Assembly (NCBI GenBank): GCA_028695945.1
Contig: JAQVIB010000078.1
Span: 1-8,713 of the forward strand
Origin: Lachnospiraceae bacterium
Lineage (GTDB): Bacteria > Bacillota > Clostridia > Lachnospirales > Anaerotignaceae
Length of the DNA stretch: 8,713 nucleotides
Direction: 5' to 3'
Made by a program: the position numbers and the translations under genes. Positions 1-6,823 of the stretch are shown here, piece after piece. The notes beneath the pieces are model-generated. The model saw only the letters and a program-made list of their open reading frames with translations. It was not told the origin of the DNA and ran no database searches. Each line of letters starts with the position of its first letter. The first letter of the stretch is position 1.

Positions 1-1244
1 ATACCAGTTTGACCAGATATTTCCTTTGCATAAACGTCCCTCTCTATAGGAGAATCCAATTTTGCAAGCATTTGTGCCGCTTCCTTTGTAAAAAGCATTT
101 TTTGCTCGGTATTTTCCATATTATATTTCTTTTTGCTGCAATCTATTTGAAAAGCCATATAGCTTTTTGCATTAACTAATAGCTTGCTAAATTCTACAGA
201 ACCATTTTGTTTAATAAATTCATCAGGGTCCTTGCCATTTGGTACTTGCAATACCTTAACCCTAAAACCAGCACCAACCAAAATTGGTATTGCCCGTAAG
301 GCCGCAGTTTCCCCTGCTGTATCACTATCAAAAATAAGTATAATATCCGTAACAAATTTTTTCAGCACCTTAGCATGCTCCAAATTAAATGCTGTGCCTA
401 ACGATGCCGCTACATTGTGAAAGCCAGCTTGATAAATACTAATCATATCCATATAGCCTTCAACAAGTATAATTTCTTTTTTCTTGCTGCCTCGTGCAAA
501 GTTAAGTCCATATAAGGTTCTCTTTTTGTTAAAAAGAGGTGTTTCTGGGGAATTAAGATATTTAGGTTCACCCTTATCCATAATTCTTCCGCCAAAACCA
601 ATCACCTTACCTTGAACATCAAAAATTGGAAACATCAACCGTCCATAGAATCTATCGTGGTAGCCCTTTCCGTATTTGTTCTCCATTACAAGACCGCTTT
701 TTACCATAGCCTTATCGCTAAAACCTTTTTCTTTCAGCACATTATACAGCCTGTCCTTGCCCTCTGGTGAAAAGCCAAGTCCAAACTTTCTTTGCATTGC
801 TAGTGTTACCTGTCGCTTTTCAAGGTATTCAAGGGCAGTTTTTCCCTCTTCTTCCTGCAAAACCTGGTGGTAAAACCTTCCTGCAACTTTGTGTATTTCA
901 AATAAATCGGCTCTAAGTTTTTCTTCCTGTGCCGCTTCTTTTGAATATTCAGTTTCGGTAATGGTAATATTAGCTCTGTCTGCAAGACGTTTAACAGCCT
1001 CAACAAAATCGCAATTTTCCATCTGCATAACAAAACTGAAAACATTTCCTGCCGCACCACAACCAAAGCAATAGTAAAGTTGTTTTTCCGCACTAACAGA
1101 AAACGATGGCGTTCCCTCATTGTGGAACGGACATAAGCCGAAGTATGAACCTCCCTTTTGTTTAAGTGGAATGTAGGATGAAATAACTTCGACTATATCA
1201 TTTTGTGTGCGTATTTCTTCTACAAGTTCCTGGGAATAAAACAT
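1..1244 (-). CDS. dnaG: DNA primase DnaG, N-terminal 414 residues (3' end outside window)
   Basis: DnaG makes the short RNA primers for lagging-strand synthesis at the replication fork, working with the replicative helicase. The visible part has the CHC2 zinc-binding domain first (C38-P-F-H41 and C59-F-G-C62), then the RNA-polymerase basal core around residues 115-255, then the TOPRIM fold. TOPRIM acidic residues are visible as E262 in VEGYMD and D306/D308 in FDSDTAG, followed by GKDPDE at 337-342. The usual DGD reads DSD here, with both aspartates kept. The ATG start at 1244 is set by AGGAGAG about 8 bases upstream. The frame is open to the left edge, so the C-terminal helicase-binding domain is not seen. 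It lies 89 bases downstream of dgt with no clear terminator between, so the two are probably cotranscribed. In many Clostridia the sigma factor gene rpoD follows, but that would be outside this window. The identification is secure. Confidence 0.97.
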   Translation of the reverse strand, partial: MFYSQELVEEIRTQNDIVEVISSYIPLKQKGGSYFGLCPFHNEGTPSFSVSAEKQLYYCFGCGAAGNVFSFVMQMENCDFVEAVKRLADRANITITETEYSKEAAQEEKLRADLFEIHKVAGRFYHQVLQEEEGKTALEYLEKRQVTLAMQRKFGLGFSPEGKDRLYNVLKEKGFSDKAMVKSGLVMENKYGKGYHDRFYGRLMFPIFDVQGKVIGFGGRIMDKGEPKYLNSPETPLFNKKRTLYGLNFARGSKKKEIILVEGYMDMISIYQAGFHNVAASLGTAFNLEHAKVLKKFVTDIILIFDSDTAGETAALRAIPILVGAGFRVKVLQVPNGKDPDEFIKQNGSVEFSKLLVNAKSYMAFQIDCSKKKYNMENTEQKMLFTKEAAQMLAKLDSPIERDVYAKEISGQTG

Positions 1245-1333
1245 ATCGGCCTCTCCTTTCTAATTATAATTCAACAAAAAAGTTCGTAATCCTTTATTTT
1301 TTCTGCAATTTTTATAAAAATGTAGTAGTTTTT

Positions 1334-2341
1334 TTAGTAAATATTCCATGAAGTGGGAATAAATAGCCTTGAATAAATTGAAATGGCATATCTGTCGGTC
1401 ATGCCCGCTATATAATCACATACAACCGTTTCTACATTTTCCCCTTCTTTTATTAGTTCAACAAATTCCCTTTCTGTTTCATAAGGATTTTCCATATAAT
1501 ATTTAAAAAGGTCATTTAGCATGCTATCTACTTTTTTGCCTTCATGGGTTGCACGCTCATCGGTATATACATGGGTAAACATAAAGCTCCTTAAATCTCC
1601 CATGCTTTTTTTCATATGGCCACTCATTTTAACATCGTTTATGCCAATACTATTCTTTAGTGTGTCCCTAATCATCGTATTAATTCGCTCACTGCTGGTA
1701 GCACCTATTACCTCCACAATGTCCTTTGGTATAGCATTCTTTTCTAAAACTCCTGCCCTAATGGCATCATCAATATCATGGTTTATATATGCAATTTTAT
1801 CAGAAAGCTGAACAACCTTTCCCTCTAAGGTTGAAGGCTTACCTTTAGTTCTGTGGTTTAATATGCCGTCACGCACTTCCCACGTTAAGTTAAGCCCTTT
1901 CCCGTCTTTTTCTAGTCGTTCCACAACTCTAAGGCTTTGGCTACAATGTTCAAATCCTGTAGAACACAGCCTATCCAAGGCACTTTCTCCTGCGTGTCCA
2001 AAAGGAGTATGTCCCAAATCGTGTCCTAACGCTATTGCCTCAGTTAAATCTTCATTAAGATGAAGTGCCCGTGCAATAGTTCGTGCTATCTGAGAAACCT
2101 CAAGTGTGTGGGTAAGACGTGTTCTGTAGTGGTCACCCTCTGGTGAAATAAAAACCTGTGTTTTGTGCTTAAGTCGTCTGAAGGCTTTACAATGAAGAAT
2201 CCTGTCACGGTCACGCTGAAAATCCGTTCTAATATCGCATTTATCCTCAAAACGTTCTCTTCCCTTAGAAAGTCTGCTTTTTGCCGCAAACTGACTAAGA
2301 AGCTTAAACTCCTGTTCCTCCTGTTCAATTCTTAATTCCAT
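1334..2341 (-). CDS. dgt: HD-domain deoxyguanosinetriphosphate triphosphohydrolase-like protein
   Basis: This is a cytosolic HD-superfamily dNTP triphosphohydrolase of the dGTPase-like group, which hydrolyses dNTPs to deoxynucleosides and triphosphate. The 335-residue length is typical for the shorter Gram-positive form. The metal-binding signature is complete: H78 in LTHTLEV, H107-D108 in GHDLGHTPFGH, and D181 in LSDKIAYINHD. The N-terminal region has the usual RRLKHKTQVF and DHYRTRLTH blocks, and the protein ends in LFIPTSWNIY. The start is the ATG at 2341, preceded by AGGGAGG about 8 bases upstream; a possible start seven codons earlier at 2362 would put the ribosome site inside the gene. 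It is the first gene of a dgt-dnaG operon, linking dNTP pool control with primase. A promoter candidate with a perfect TTGACA lies upstream at 2428-2456. The substrate preference (dGTP or other dNTPs) cannot be read from sequence. Confidence 0.95.
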   Translation of the reverse strand: MELRIEQEEQEFKLLSQFAAKSRLSKGRERFEDKCDIRTDFQRDRDRILHCKAFRRLKHKTQVFISPEGDHYRTRLTHTLEVSQIARTIARALHLNEDLTEAIALGHDLGHTPFGHAGESALDRLCSTGFEHCSQSLRVVERLEKDGKGLNLTWEVRDGILNHRTKGKPSTLEGKVVQLSDKIAYINHDIDDAIRAGVLEKNAIPKDIVEVIGATSSERINTMIRDTLKNSIGINDVKMSGHMKKSMGDLRSFMFTHVYTDERATHEGKKVDSMLNDLFKYYMENPYETEREFVELIKEGENVETVVCDYIAGMTDRYAISIYSRLFIPTSWNIY

Positions 2342-2427
2342 AGTAAAACCTCCCTTCTGCAAACATATAACCTATATATGTATAATACTACATTTTTTTG
2401 TTAAATCCTTTTTTACTGGCAAGTTAA

Positions 2428-2456
2428 ATGTTAAAAGTACATGACAATTTTGTCAA
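2428..2456 (-). promoter_or_regulatory. Candidate sigma-A promoter for dgt-dnaG
   Basis: On the minus strand, a perfect -35 TTGACA (2451-2456) is followed after 17 bases by TAACAT (2428-2433), a 4/6 match to the -10 consensus. Transcription would start about 80 bases before the dgt ATG. The -35 box overlaps the palindrome at 2442-2455. The weak -10 limits confidence. Confidence 0.45.
2442..2455. promoter_or_regulatory. Palindrome shared by two divergent promoters; possible operator
   Basis: TGACAA-TT-TTGTCA is a perfect 6-base inverted repeat with a two-base centre. It lies in the spacer between dgt and the tautomerase gene and overlaps the -35 boxes proposed for both directions. A repressor bound here could block both promoters. 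It may also arise simply because two back-to-back TTGnCA boxes form a palindrome by themselves. No regulator gene is seen nearby. Confidence 0.35.
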
Positions 2457-2477
2457 ACTCTGGACGTAATATAAAAT
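2450..2477 (+). promoter_or_regulatory. Candidate sigma-A promoter for the tautomerase gene
   Basis: On the plus strand, TTGTCA (2450-2455, 5/6 match) and TAAAAT (2472-2477, 5/6 match) are separated by 16 bases. The expected transcription start is near 2484, leaving a short leader before the AGGAGG at 2501-2506. Confidence 0.45.
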
Positions 2478-2514
2478 TTGTTATAAAATATATTTCAAAG
2501 AGGAGGTGCTTGGT

Positions 2515-2874
2515 ATGCCTGTAATTACAATAGAAATGGGGAACAAATGGAAGATTGAAACTGCGGTTTCTGTTAAAAACATTGTAATGGAAGAGGTCAG
2601 AAATGCTTTTAACCTTAAATCTACCGACCGTAACATAAAGGTTACCCGCTATGACCAAGACTTATTTGAACTTAACGACCCATACGAAATTTTTATAGAA
2701 ATTCAACTAATTAAAGGCCGAGAAACAAACTTTAAACGTGACCTTTATAAGTCTATAGTTACTGCAATAGAGGAGAAAACACTTTTTAAAAGGGAAAATG
2801 TGTTTATCTTTCTTAACGAACAACCTGCAGAAAATTGGGGTGTTAAGGGCGGATTTATCGCTAGTGACCTGTAA
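2515..2874 (+). CDS. Tautomerase-superfamily protein with N-terminal proline
   Basis: This is a 119-residue cytosolic protein of the tautomerase (4-oxalocrotonate tautomerase/MIF-like) superfamily, most like the longer Tautomerase_2 type (two beta-alpha-beta units in one chain). It begins MPVITIE; in the family, removal of Met exposes Pro as the catalytic base. Later blocks match what I recall of the family: IQLIKGRETNFKRDLY (about 64-78), ENVFIFLNEQPAENWG (about 94-109) and a closing GGFIASDL. The start is decided by AGGAGG at 2501-2506, eight bases before ATG 2515; a GTG at 2506 is in frame but lies in the ribosome site and would not place Pro second. The first unit lacks the family's usual GKS/GRS-like loop after the first strand and reads MGNKWKIE. 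It is the only plus-strand gene here, monocistronic, with its own promoter candidate and terminator. The substrate is unknown. Confidence 0.85.
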   Translation: MPVITIEMGNKWKIETAVSVKNIVMEEVRNAFNLKSTDRNIKVTRYDQDLFELNDPYEIFIEIQLIKGRETNFKRDLYKSIVTAIEEKTLFKRENVFIFLNEQPAENWGVKGGFIASDL

Positions 2875-2880
2875 AAATAC

Positions 2881-2924
2881 AGAGCATTCACTGAATTAAG
2901 TGACTGCTCTATTTTTATTTTTTT
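2881..2924 (+). terminator. Rho-independent terminator, probably bidirectional
   Basis: AGAGCA (2881-2886) pairs with TGCTCT (2905-2910), and inside it TCACT (2888-2892) pairs with AGTGA (2899-2903) around a six-base loop. A T-rich tract follows (2912-2924). It begins seven bases after the tautomerase stop codon. On the minus strand the same hairpin is followed by TATTTTTA, so it can also stop transcription from the convergent gene at 3045-3368. Confidence 0.85.
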
Positions 2925-3044
2925 ACACTGCGTTTTGTCTTAAAATGTATTTTTTATTCATGCCTATATCTAATATAAATTGAAACATCAGTTTAAATAT
3001 ATATTTACCACATTCACATTTATATACAAAACTGCACCTAATAA

Positions 3045-3368
3045 TTATTGGTAGTATCCACTCTCGCATAAAACTTCAAAACAATAGTTAACCTCTTCAT
3101 CTGTAAAAAGTTGTGTAAATTTTTTGTCTACAACAGTAGCCTCCATTGTTAAATCTAATCTGCCTTTTAATTCAAGTGCTAAAAATCCATCAGATAACTT
3201 ACTTTTTTTTATTAATTCCTTTGCCGTTGCTACACCGCCCCAACGTTCAATTGCTTGAATAAATCTAGCAGAATTATGCCCGCACTCTTTTTGTGCTGCT
3301 TTGCATCTGGCAATCAAGTCTTTGTCAAATTGCATTTCCAATTCTTTTAATTTATCTAAATTTGCCAC
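3045..3368 (-). CDS. Conserved small protein of unknown function
   Basis: This 107-residue soluble protein has no signal peptide or membrane segment. After a charged N-terminal helix (LDKLKELEMQF) comes a block with G-H-N-S-A-R-F, then RWGGVATAKELI, then SDGFLALELKGRLDLTMEA and FTQLFTDEEVNYCF. I recall similar strings (GG.AAK.L, GF..L...RLDLT.E, LFT.EE) in an uncharacterised family that also occurs as a module in larger proteins, but I cannot name a function. The start is chosen as GTG at 3368: GGAGG (3376-3380) is seven bases from it, but only one base from the in-frame ATG at 3374. It follows scpB after 84 bases with a possible weak terminator between, so it may be read through from the scp operon or have its own promoter. 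It converges on the tautomerase gene. Coding status is well supported; function is not. Confidence 0.8.
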   Translation of the reverse strand: MANLDKLKELEMQFDKDLIARCKAAQKECGHNSARFIQAIERWGGVATAKELIKKSKLSDGFLALELKGRLDLTMEATVVDKKFTQLFTDEEVNYCFEVLCESGYYQ

Positions 3369-3403
3369 GCTCATTCCTCCAAAGTTTTTTGTTAATTAGG
3401 CTT

Positions 3404-3443
3404 AAAAAATAAAACCTGCATTCATTTCTAAAAATACAGGCTT
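3404..3443 (-). terminator. Possible weak terminator after scpB
   Basis: Reading the minus strand ten bases after the scpB stop, AAGCCTG (3437-3443) pairs with CAGGTTT (3412-3418), including one G-T pair. An inner ATTT/AAAT pairing supports the large loop, and TATTTTTT (3404-3411) follows. The stem is only seven pairs, so partial readthrough to the small gene at 3045-3368 is likely. Confidence 0.45.
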
Positions 3444-3452
3444 ATTCCTTGT

Positions 3453-4004
3453 CTATTCTTCTATTTTTGCAGCATCAAGGCTATTATGGACAATATTTTC
3501 ATCAAGCTGAGGCAATTCTTTTGTAGATGCAAAGCCAAAATATCTTAAAAATTCCTTTGTTGTGCCAAACAAAATTGGTCGTCCGGGTGCATCCTGCCGT
3601 CCAACCTCGCAAACAAGACCTCTTTCAACAAGCTTGTTTACAGCATGGTCAGCATTAACTCCTCTTATCTCTTCAATCTGCCCTTTTGTTACAGGTTGCT
3701 TGTAGGCAATAATTGCAAGAGTTTCAAGCAAGCTTTGTGTAAGTCCCTGACGCTTTGTTGATTTATAAATACTTCTTATGTAATCAAAACAGTGTGCCGC
3801 CGTACACATTTGGTATTCTCCGTCTAGTTCAACAATATGTATTCCACGTTTTTCATCACTGTACTTGTCTGCAAGTGCATTAATAATTGCTTTTGTTGTT
3901 GCCTTATCCATGCTTATGGCATCAGCAATAACCGCCAAACTTACCGCCTCACCAGATACAAATAAAACTGCTTCAATTACTGCTTCTAGTTCATTAAGCT
4001 TCAT
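3453..4004 (-). CDS. scpB: Segregation and condensation protein B (ScpB)
   Basis: ScpB is the winged-helix (kite) subunit of the bacterial SMC condensin. It forms dimers that bind ScpA and help organise and segregate the chromosome. The 183 residues match the family's usual length. The two winged-helix domains are visible: LEAVIEAVLFVSGEAVSL at the N-terminus, and the highly conserved second domain with SLLETLAIIAYKQPVT, IEEIRGVN, LVERGLV and GRPILFGTT, followed by FLRYFGF. The ATG at 4004 lies inside the end of scpA, an 11-base overlap (3994-4004) that indicates translational coupling; GGAAG lies about eight bases upstream within scpA. The C-terminal tail after ELPQL is short and acidic. The identification is secure. 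Confidence 0.97.
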   Translation of the reverse strand: MKLNELEAVIEAVLFVSGEAVSLAVIADAISMDKATTKAIINALADKYSDEKRGIHIVELDGEYQMCTAAHCFDYIRSIYKSTKRQGLTQSLLETLAIIAYKQPVTKGQIEEIRGVNADHAVNKLVERGLVCEVGRQDAPGRPILFGTTKEFLRYFGFASTKELPQLDENIVHNSLDAAKIEE

Positions 4005-4761
4005 TTATTTCACTTCCAATATATTTAGTAATCACTATTTCATTAAATGCCCCGTCTTGGCTAATACTTACAATCTTCATTTTTATACATTCCAACAAAG
4101 CCATAAATGTAACCACTATCTCAGTTTTTCGAACATTTTCTCTAAATATTTCCCAAAACCTAATCTTAGTAGAAATTATAATTAAATCTTTTATATAAGA
4201 TATTTTTTCTTCCACTGTGTATAAGTCTCTCTCCACAGATTTAAAGCTACTTCTAACTCTATCTACCTTTTTTTCTTTGCGTCTCAAAACTTCCTGAAAA
4301 GCCTTATATATGTCATCAAAAGAAACACCATCTAAAAAGTCTTCAATTTCTACTACTTCTTCCTGCTTAAAAATACTCAGTGATGGGTCAGCCTCCTTGT
4401 ATAAAACCTGAGATGCCGCTTCTTCTCTTTCCTTAAATTCCTCTGTAACATTTTTAAACCGTTTGTATTCAATAAGCTTTGAAACTAACTCCGCTCGTGG
4501 GTCAATTTCATTCTCACTATCTTCATTTTTAGCCTTTGGCAAAAGCATCCGAGATTTAATCTCTAACAAATTAGCCGCCATAAGTAAAAACTCACTCATT
4601 ACATCCATACTTCTCTTTTGAGCATCTTCAACTATTGCCAGATATTGGTTAGTAATCTCAAATATAGGTATATCATAAATGTCTATTTTATTTTTTTCAA
4701 TTAAATGGTACAAAAGGCTCATTGGGCCTTGAAAATTCTCCAACTGTAAGGTGATTTCCAT
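3994..4761 (-). CDS. scpA: Segregation and condensation protein A (ScpA)
   Basis: ScpA is the kleisin subunit that bridges the SMC heads and binds ScpB in the condensin ring. With the ATG at 4761 it has 255 residues, the normal size. The N-terminal SMC-neck-binding helices begin LENFQGPMSLLYHLIEKNK and continue IDIYDIPIFEIT; the usual GPLDLLL is GPMSLLY here, a mild variation. The middle is a charged, ScpB-binding linker (about 85-165). The C-terminal winged helix, which binds the SMC cap, is visible as VTFMALLECIKMKIVSISQ near residues 215-235. AAAGGA nine bases upstream supports ATG 4761; an in-frame GTG six codons earlier (4779) has no ribosome site of its own. It starts 19 bases after the M50-like gene ends and overlaps scpB by 11 bases, so the three form an operon. 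Confidence 0.96.
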   Translation of the reverse strand: MEITLQLENFQGPMSLLYHLIEKNKIDIYDIPIFEITNQYLAIVEDAQKRSMDVMSEFLLMAANLLEIKSRMLLPKAKNEDSENEIDPRAELVSKLIEYKRFKNVTEEFKEREEAASQVLYKEADPSLSIFKQEEVVEIEDFLDGVSFDDIYKAFQEVLRRKEKKVDRVRSSFKSVERDLYTVEEKISYIKDLIIISTKIRFWEIFRENVRKTEIVVTFMALLECIKMKIVSISQDGAFNEIVITKYIGSEINEA

Positions 4762-4780
4762 TAAAAATGTTCCTTTCACT

Positions 4781-5371
4781 TTATAAACTTAAAATACCCA
4801 TGATCGTGCTAATTATCGGTGAAAAAATAGCATTGGTATACCCCAAAAATAAAAGCAAAAGAAATATCATTTGTATTATTTTTTCATACTGAATGTAACT
4901 AAAATAAGTGTTGGAAGGCATAACTGCACTCATCACCTTCAACCCATCCATGGGTGTTATTGGGACAATGTTATACACCGCAAGGGAAACATTAAACTGA
5001 ATAAGTCCTAAAAGAATAATGTTTAGAATTGTAGATTCGGCAGATATAACTCTTAACAAAAATGCAAATAATATTGCTGCCAAAATGTTGGCAACCGAAG
5101 GGCAAACGGCTGTAATCAGTGTATCTCTTTTTCTGTTTTTGTAAAATAGACCATTCGTCTGCACAGGCTGCCCCCAACCAAAACCCGTTGCAAGAAGAAG
5201 TATAAATCCAATGGGTTCAAAATGCTTAACTGGGTTAATTGTCAACCTTCCATCATTTTTAGGCTTCTTATCACCCAATGCAGTGGATACCGCCGCACGC
5301 ACAAATTCATGCAGAGTAGTAGCAAAAATTATACATGGAACTCTAATAAGTAAATTAAGTAGTATATCCAT
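4781..5371 (-). CDS. M50 (site-2 protease) family membrane protein with altered HExxH motif
   Basis: This 196-residue polytopic membrane protein is clearly related to the short site-2 protease group often found upstream of scpA in Gram-positives. Family blocks are in order: LHEF (20-23), LGD and GRLTINP (32-47), HFEPIGF, FGWGQPV (64-70), SVANILAA (92-99) and YNIVPITPMDG (133-143). The expected zinc motif HExxH reads H21-E22-F-V-R25, so the second histidine is arginine (codon CGT at 5297-5299). The third ligand, D142 in PMDG, is kept, and the usual GP of AGPLAN is CP. An intact enzyme would cleave transmembrane substrates; this one may be inactive or use another metal geometry. The frame is open over its full length and the family length is normal. 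The ATG at 5371 has AAAGGA eight bases upstream. It is the first gene of an operon with scpA-scpB. Confidence 0.88.
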   Translation of the reverse strand: MDILLNLLIRVPCIIFATTLHEFVRAAVSTALGDKKPKNDGRLTINPVKHFEPIGFILLLATGFGWGQPVQTNGLFYKNRKRDTLITAVCPSVANILAAILFAFLLRVISAESTILNIILLGLIQFNVSLAVYNIVPITPMDGLKVMSAVMPSNTYFSYIQYEKIIQMIFLLLLFLGYTNAIFSPIISTIMGILSL

Positions 5372-5421
5372 TAGGTTTTTCCTTTCAAATTTGAATTTTT
5401 ATATTAATAAAACATAACTAC

Positions 5422-5448
5422 ATTATAATACCAAATTTTCAAATACAA
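5422..5448 (-). promoter_or_regulatory. Candidate promoter for the M50-like-scpA-scpB operon
   Basis: On the minus strand there is a perfect -10 TATAAT (5422-5427), with TTGTAT (5443-5448) 15 bases upstream as the best -35. The -35 match is poor and the spacing short. The position, about 50 bases before the ATG and downstream of the ctp terminator, is right. Confidence 0.4.
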
Positions 5449-5503
5449 GTCTATATTTAAAACTCATTATAAATAGTTTTCCTAGCTTATTTCTAATAAT
5501 ACG

Positions 5504-5539
5504 CAATTAAAAAGCAGAGGTTTGTAAAATCTCTGCTTT
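5504..5539 (-). terminator. Rho-independent terminator after the S41 peptidase gene
   Basis: A perfect 9-base stem, AAAGCAGAG (minus strand, 5531-5539) with CTCTGCTTT (5511-5519), encloses an 11-base loop and ends in TTTTTAATT on the minus strand. It begins 11 bases after the stop codon at 5551 and separates ctp from the M50-like operon. There is no T tract in the plus direction. Confidence 0.88.
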
Positions 5540-5550
5540 CATGTTATATA

Positions 5551-6732
5551 TTATTTTTTGCCTTTAACTACTTCTATTGCTTTTTTAAGCTGAGTATCCT
5601 GGTCATGGGTAATTATCAGTGCCTTCTTTAGCTCTTCTGGAAGTTCAACAACATAGTCAGGTGTAATTCCCTCACCTTGAATACATACACCACGAGGTGT
5701 ATAATATTTCTGTATTGTTACTTTCACCGCCGAACCATCAGGAATTGAATAAATATTTTGAACCAAGCCCTTACCAAATGTTTGCGTACCAACCAAAGTT
5801 CCTGTTCCAGTATCCTGCACTGCTCCTGCCAAAATTTCCGAAGCACTTGCACTATTCCCGTTAACCAGTATACAAAGTGGGACCTTTATGCTTTCCGCAT
5901 CAGAAGTATAATCCACTCGTTTTCCTTCTTTATCTATTGTGTAAACCAAAGTTCCCTCTGGAACAAGCTTATCAGCTATTTTTTCTACAATGTTAAGCAC
6001 TCCACCTGGGTTATCACGCACATCTATAATAAGACCTTTAGCACCCTTACCCATTAAATCATCATACTCTTTAATAAACTGTTCATAAGTGTTGTTTTTA
6101 AAACCGCTTAGCCTAATATAAGCTATCTTATCCTCAAGCATTTCTCCAGCTACAGACGGAACATCTATAACATTTCTAACTATATTAAATTCAACATCTT
6201 TATTTTCGCTTTCACGGTATACTGTTATTTTAACCTCTGTACCTTTAGATCCTTTTATCATTGAAATGGCTTCTGTGCTATCCATACCACTAATAGGTTT
6301 TTCGTTAACCTTTTTAATAACATCCCCTGGAAGCATTCCCGCTTTTTCTGCAGGTGTACCTGGTATTGGTGAAATAACCATCAGTGACCCATCTGCTTTA
6401 TTGGTAATTACGTTTACCCCAATACCGTAAAAAGAACCCTCTGTACTTTCCATGAAACTTTTAACTTGTTCAGCTGAAAGATACGTGGTATATGGGTCAC
6501 CTATACTATCCACCATGCCATAGAATAGTCCATCCTTAAGTGCATCATTGTCTACATCCTCTACATAATGGCTGTTAAGCAACTGAGATATGTAGTTAAT
6601 TTTGTCCTCCACAGAAAAATCCTGCCTAGTTTTTGCACTTATTGCACCTGCAGCAGTGTTGAGTATTGCAAATGACATAACAGAAGCCGCAACTCCAGTT
6701 GCAACACCGCTAAAAAAAGTTTTTCGGTTCAT
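5551..6732 (-). CDS. S41 family C-terminal processing peptidase (Ctp), exported
   Basis: This is a serine-lysine endopeptidase of the tail-specific/CtpA-CtpB family, membrane-anchored or secreted, acting outside the membrane on protein C-termini. It has 393 residues. The N-terminus has a signal/anchor (MNRK then a hydrophobic stretch to about residue 30). A Ctp N-terminal helical region follows (about 40-95), then a PDZ domain (about 100-175, with GIGV and PGDVIKKVNE), then the peptidase domain (about 195-360). The catalytic residues are visible: S296 in NSASASE, K321 in FGKG and Q325. The Ser-Lys distance of 25 equals that in E. coli Prc and B. subtilis CtpB. The ATG at 6732 has AAGGAG eight bases upstream. 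It follows the FtsEX-linked hydrolase gene, which suggests a role in processing envelope proteins, but the substrate is not known. The CtpA/CtpB distinction is not safe, so no symbol is given. Confidence 0.95.
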   Translation of the reverse strand: MNRKTFFSGVATGVAASVMSFAILNTAAGAISAKTRQDFSVEDKINYISQLLNSHYVEDVDNDALKDGLFYGMVDSIGDPYTTYLSAEQVKSFMESTEGSFYGIGVNVITNKADGSLMVISPIPGTPAEKAGMLPGDVIKKVNEKPISGMDSTEAISMIKGSKGTEVKITVYRESENKDVEFNIVRNVIDVPSVAGEMLEDKIAYIRLSGFKNNTYEQFIKEYDDLMGKGAKGLIIDVRDNPGGVLNIVEKIADKLVPEGTLVYTIDKEGKRVDYTSDAESIKVPLCILVNGNSASASEILAGAVQDTGTGTLVGTQTFGKGLVQNIYSIPDGSAVKVTIQKYYTPRGVCIQGEGITPDYVVELPEELKKALIITHDQDTQLKKAIEVVKGKK

Positions 6733-6787
6733 TATTAACGCTCCTTAAATGATGATACTATTATTGTATTAACTTAATTCTAAAATT

Positions 6788-6817
6788 AGTATACACCATA
6801 ATCAACAAATTTGTTTA
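6788..6817 (-). promoter_or_regulatory. Weak candidate promoter for the S41 peptidase gene
   Basis: On the minus strand TATACT (6788-6793, 5/6 to the -10 consensus) follows TAAACA (6812-6817, 4/6 to -35) after 18 bases, about 55 bases before the ctp start codon. It lies just downstream of the nested hairpin, which would make ctp independent of the hydrolase gene. Confidence 0.3.
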
Positions 6818-6823
6818 AGTTTT

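Noticed and set aside
806..1120. A 104-residue minus-strand reading frame overlapping dnaG, and similar frames inside other genes on either strand
   Set aside because: They lie in alternative frames of well-supported genes, show no recognisable family sequence and have no convincing ribosome sites.
1263..1268. TATAAT on the minus strand just upstream of dnaG as a separate dnaG promoter
   Set aside because: Transcription would begin inside the dnaG ribosome site, and no reasonable -35 box lies upstream. The AT-rich sequence makes a chance match likely.
2342..2362. Longer dgt start at 2362
   Set aside because: The strong AGGGAGG would then lie inside the coding region. The ATG at 2341 has correct spacing and gives the usual protein length.
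2925..3044. Possible small gene or RNA between the terminator and the small conserved protein
   Set aside because: The 120 bases are AT-rich with no start preceded by a ribosome site and no stable structure. I see nothing in it beyond the 3' untranslated region of the minus-strand gene.
4762..4779. Longer ScpA start at the GTG at 4779
   Set aside because: It has no ribosome site of its own, and it would bury the AAAGGA that is well placed for ATG 4761; ScpA homologues begin close to the latter.
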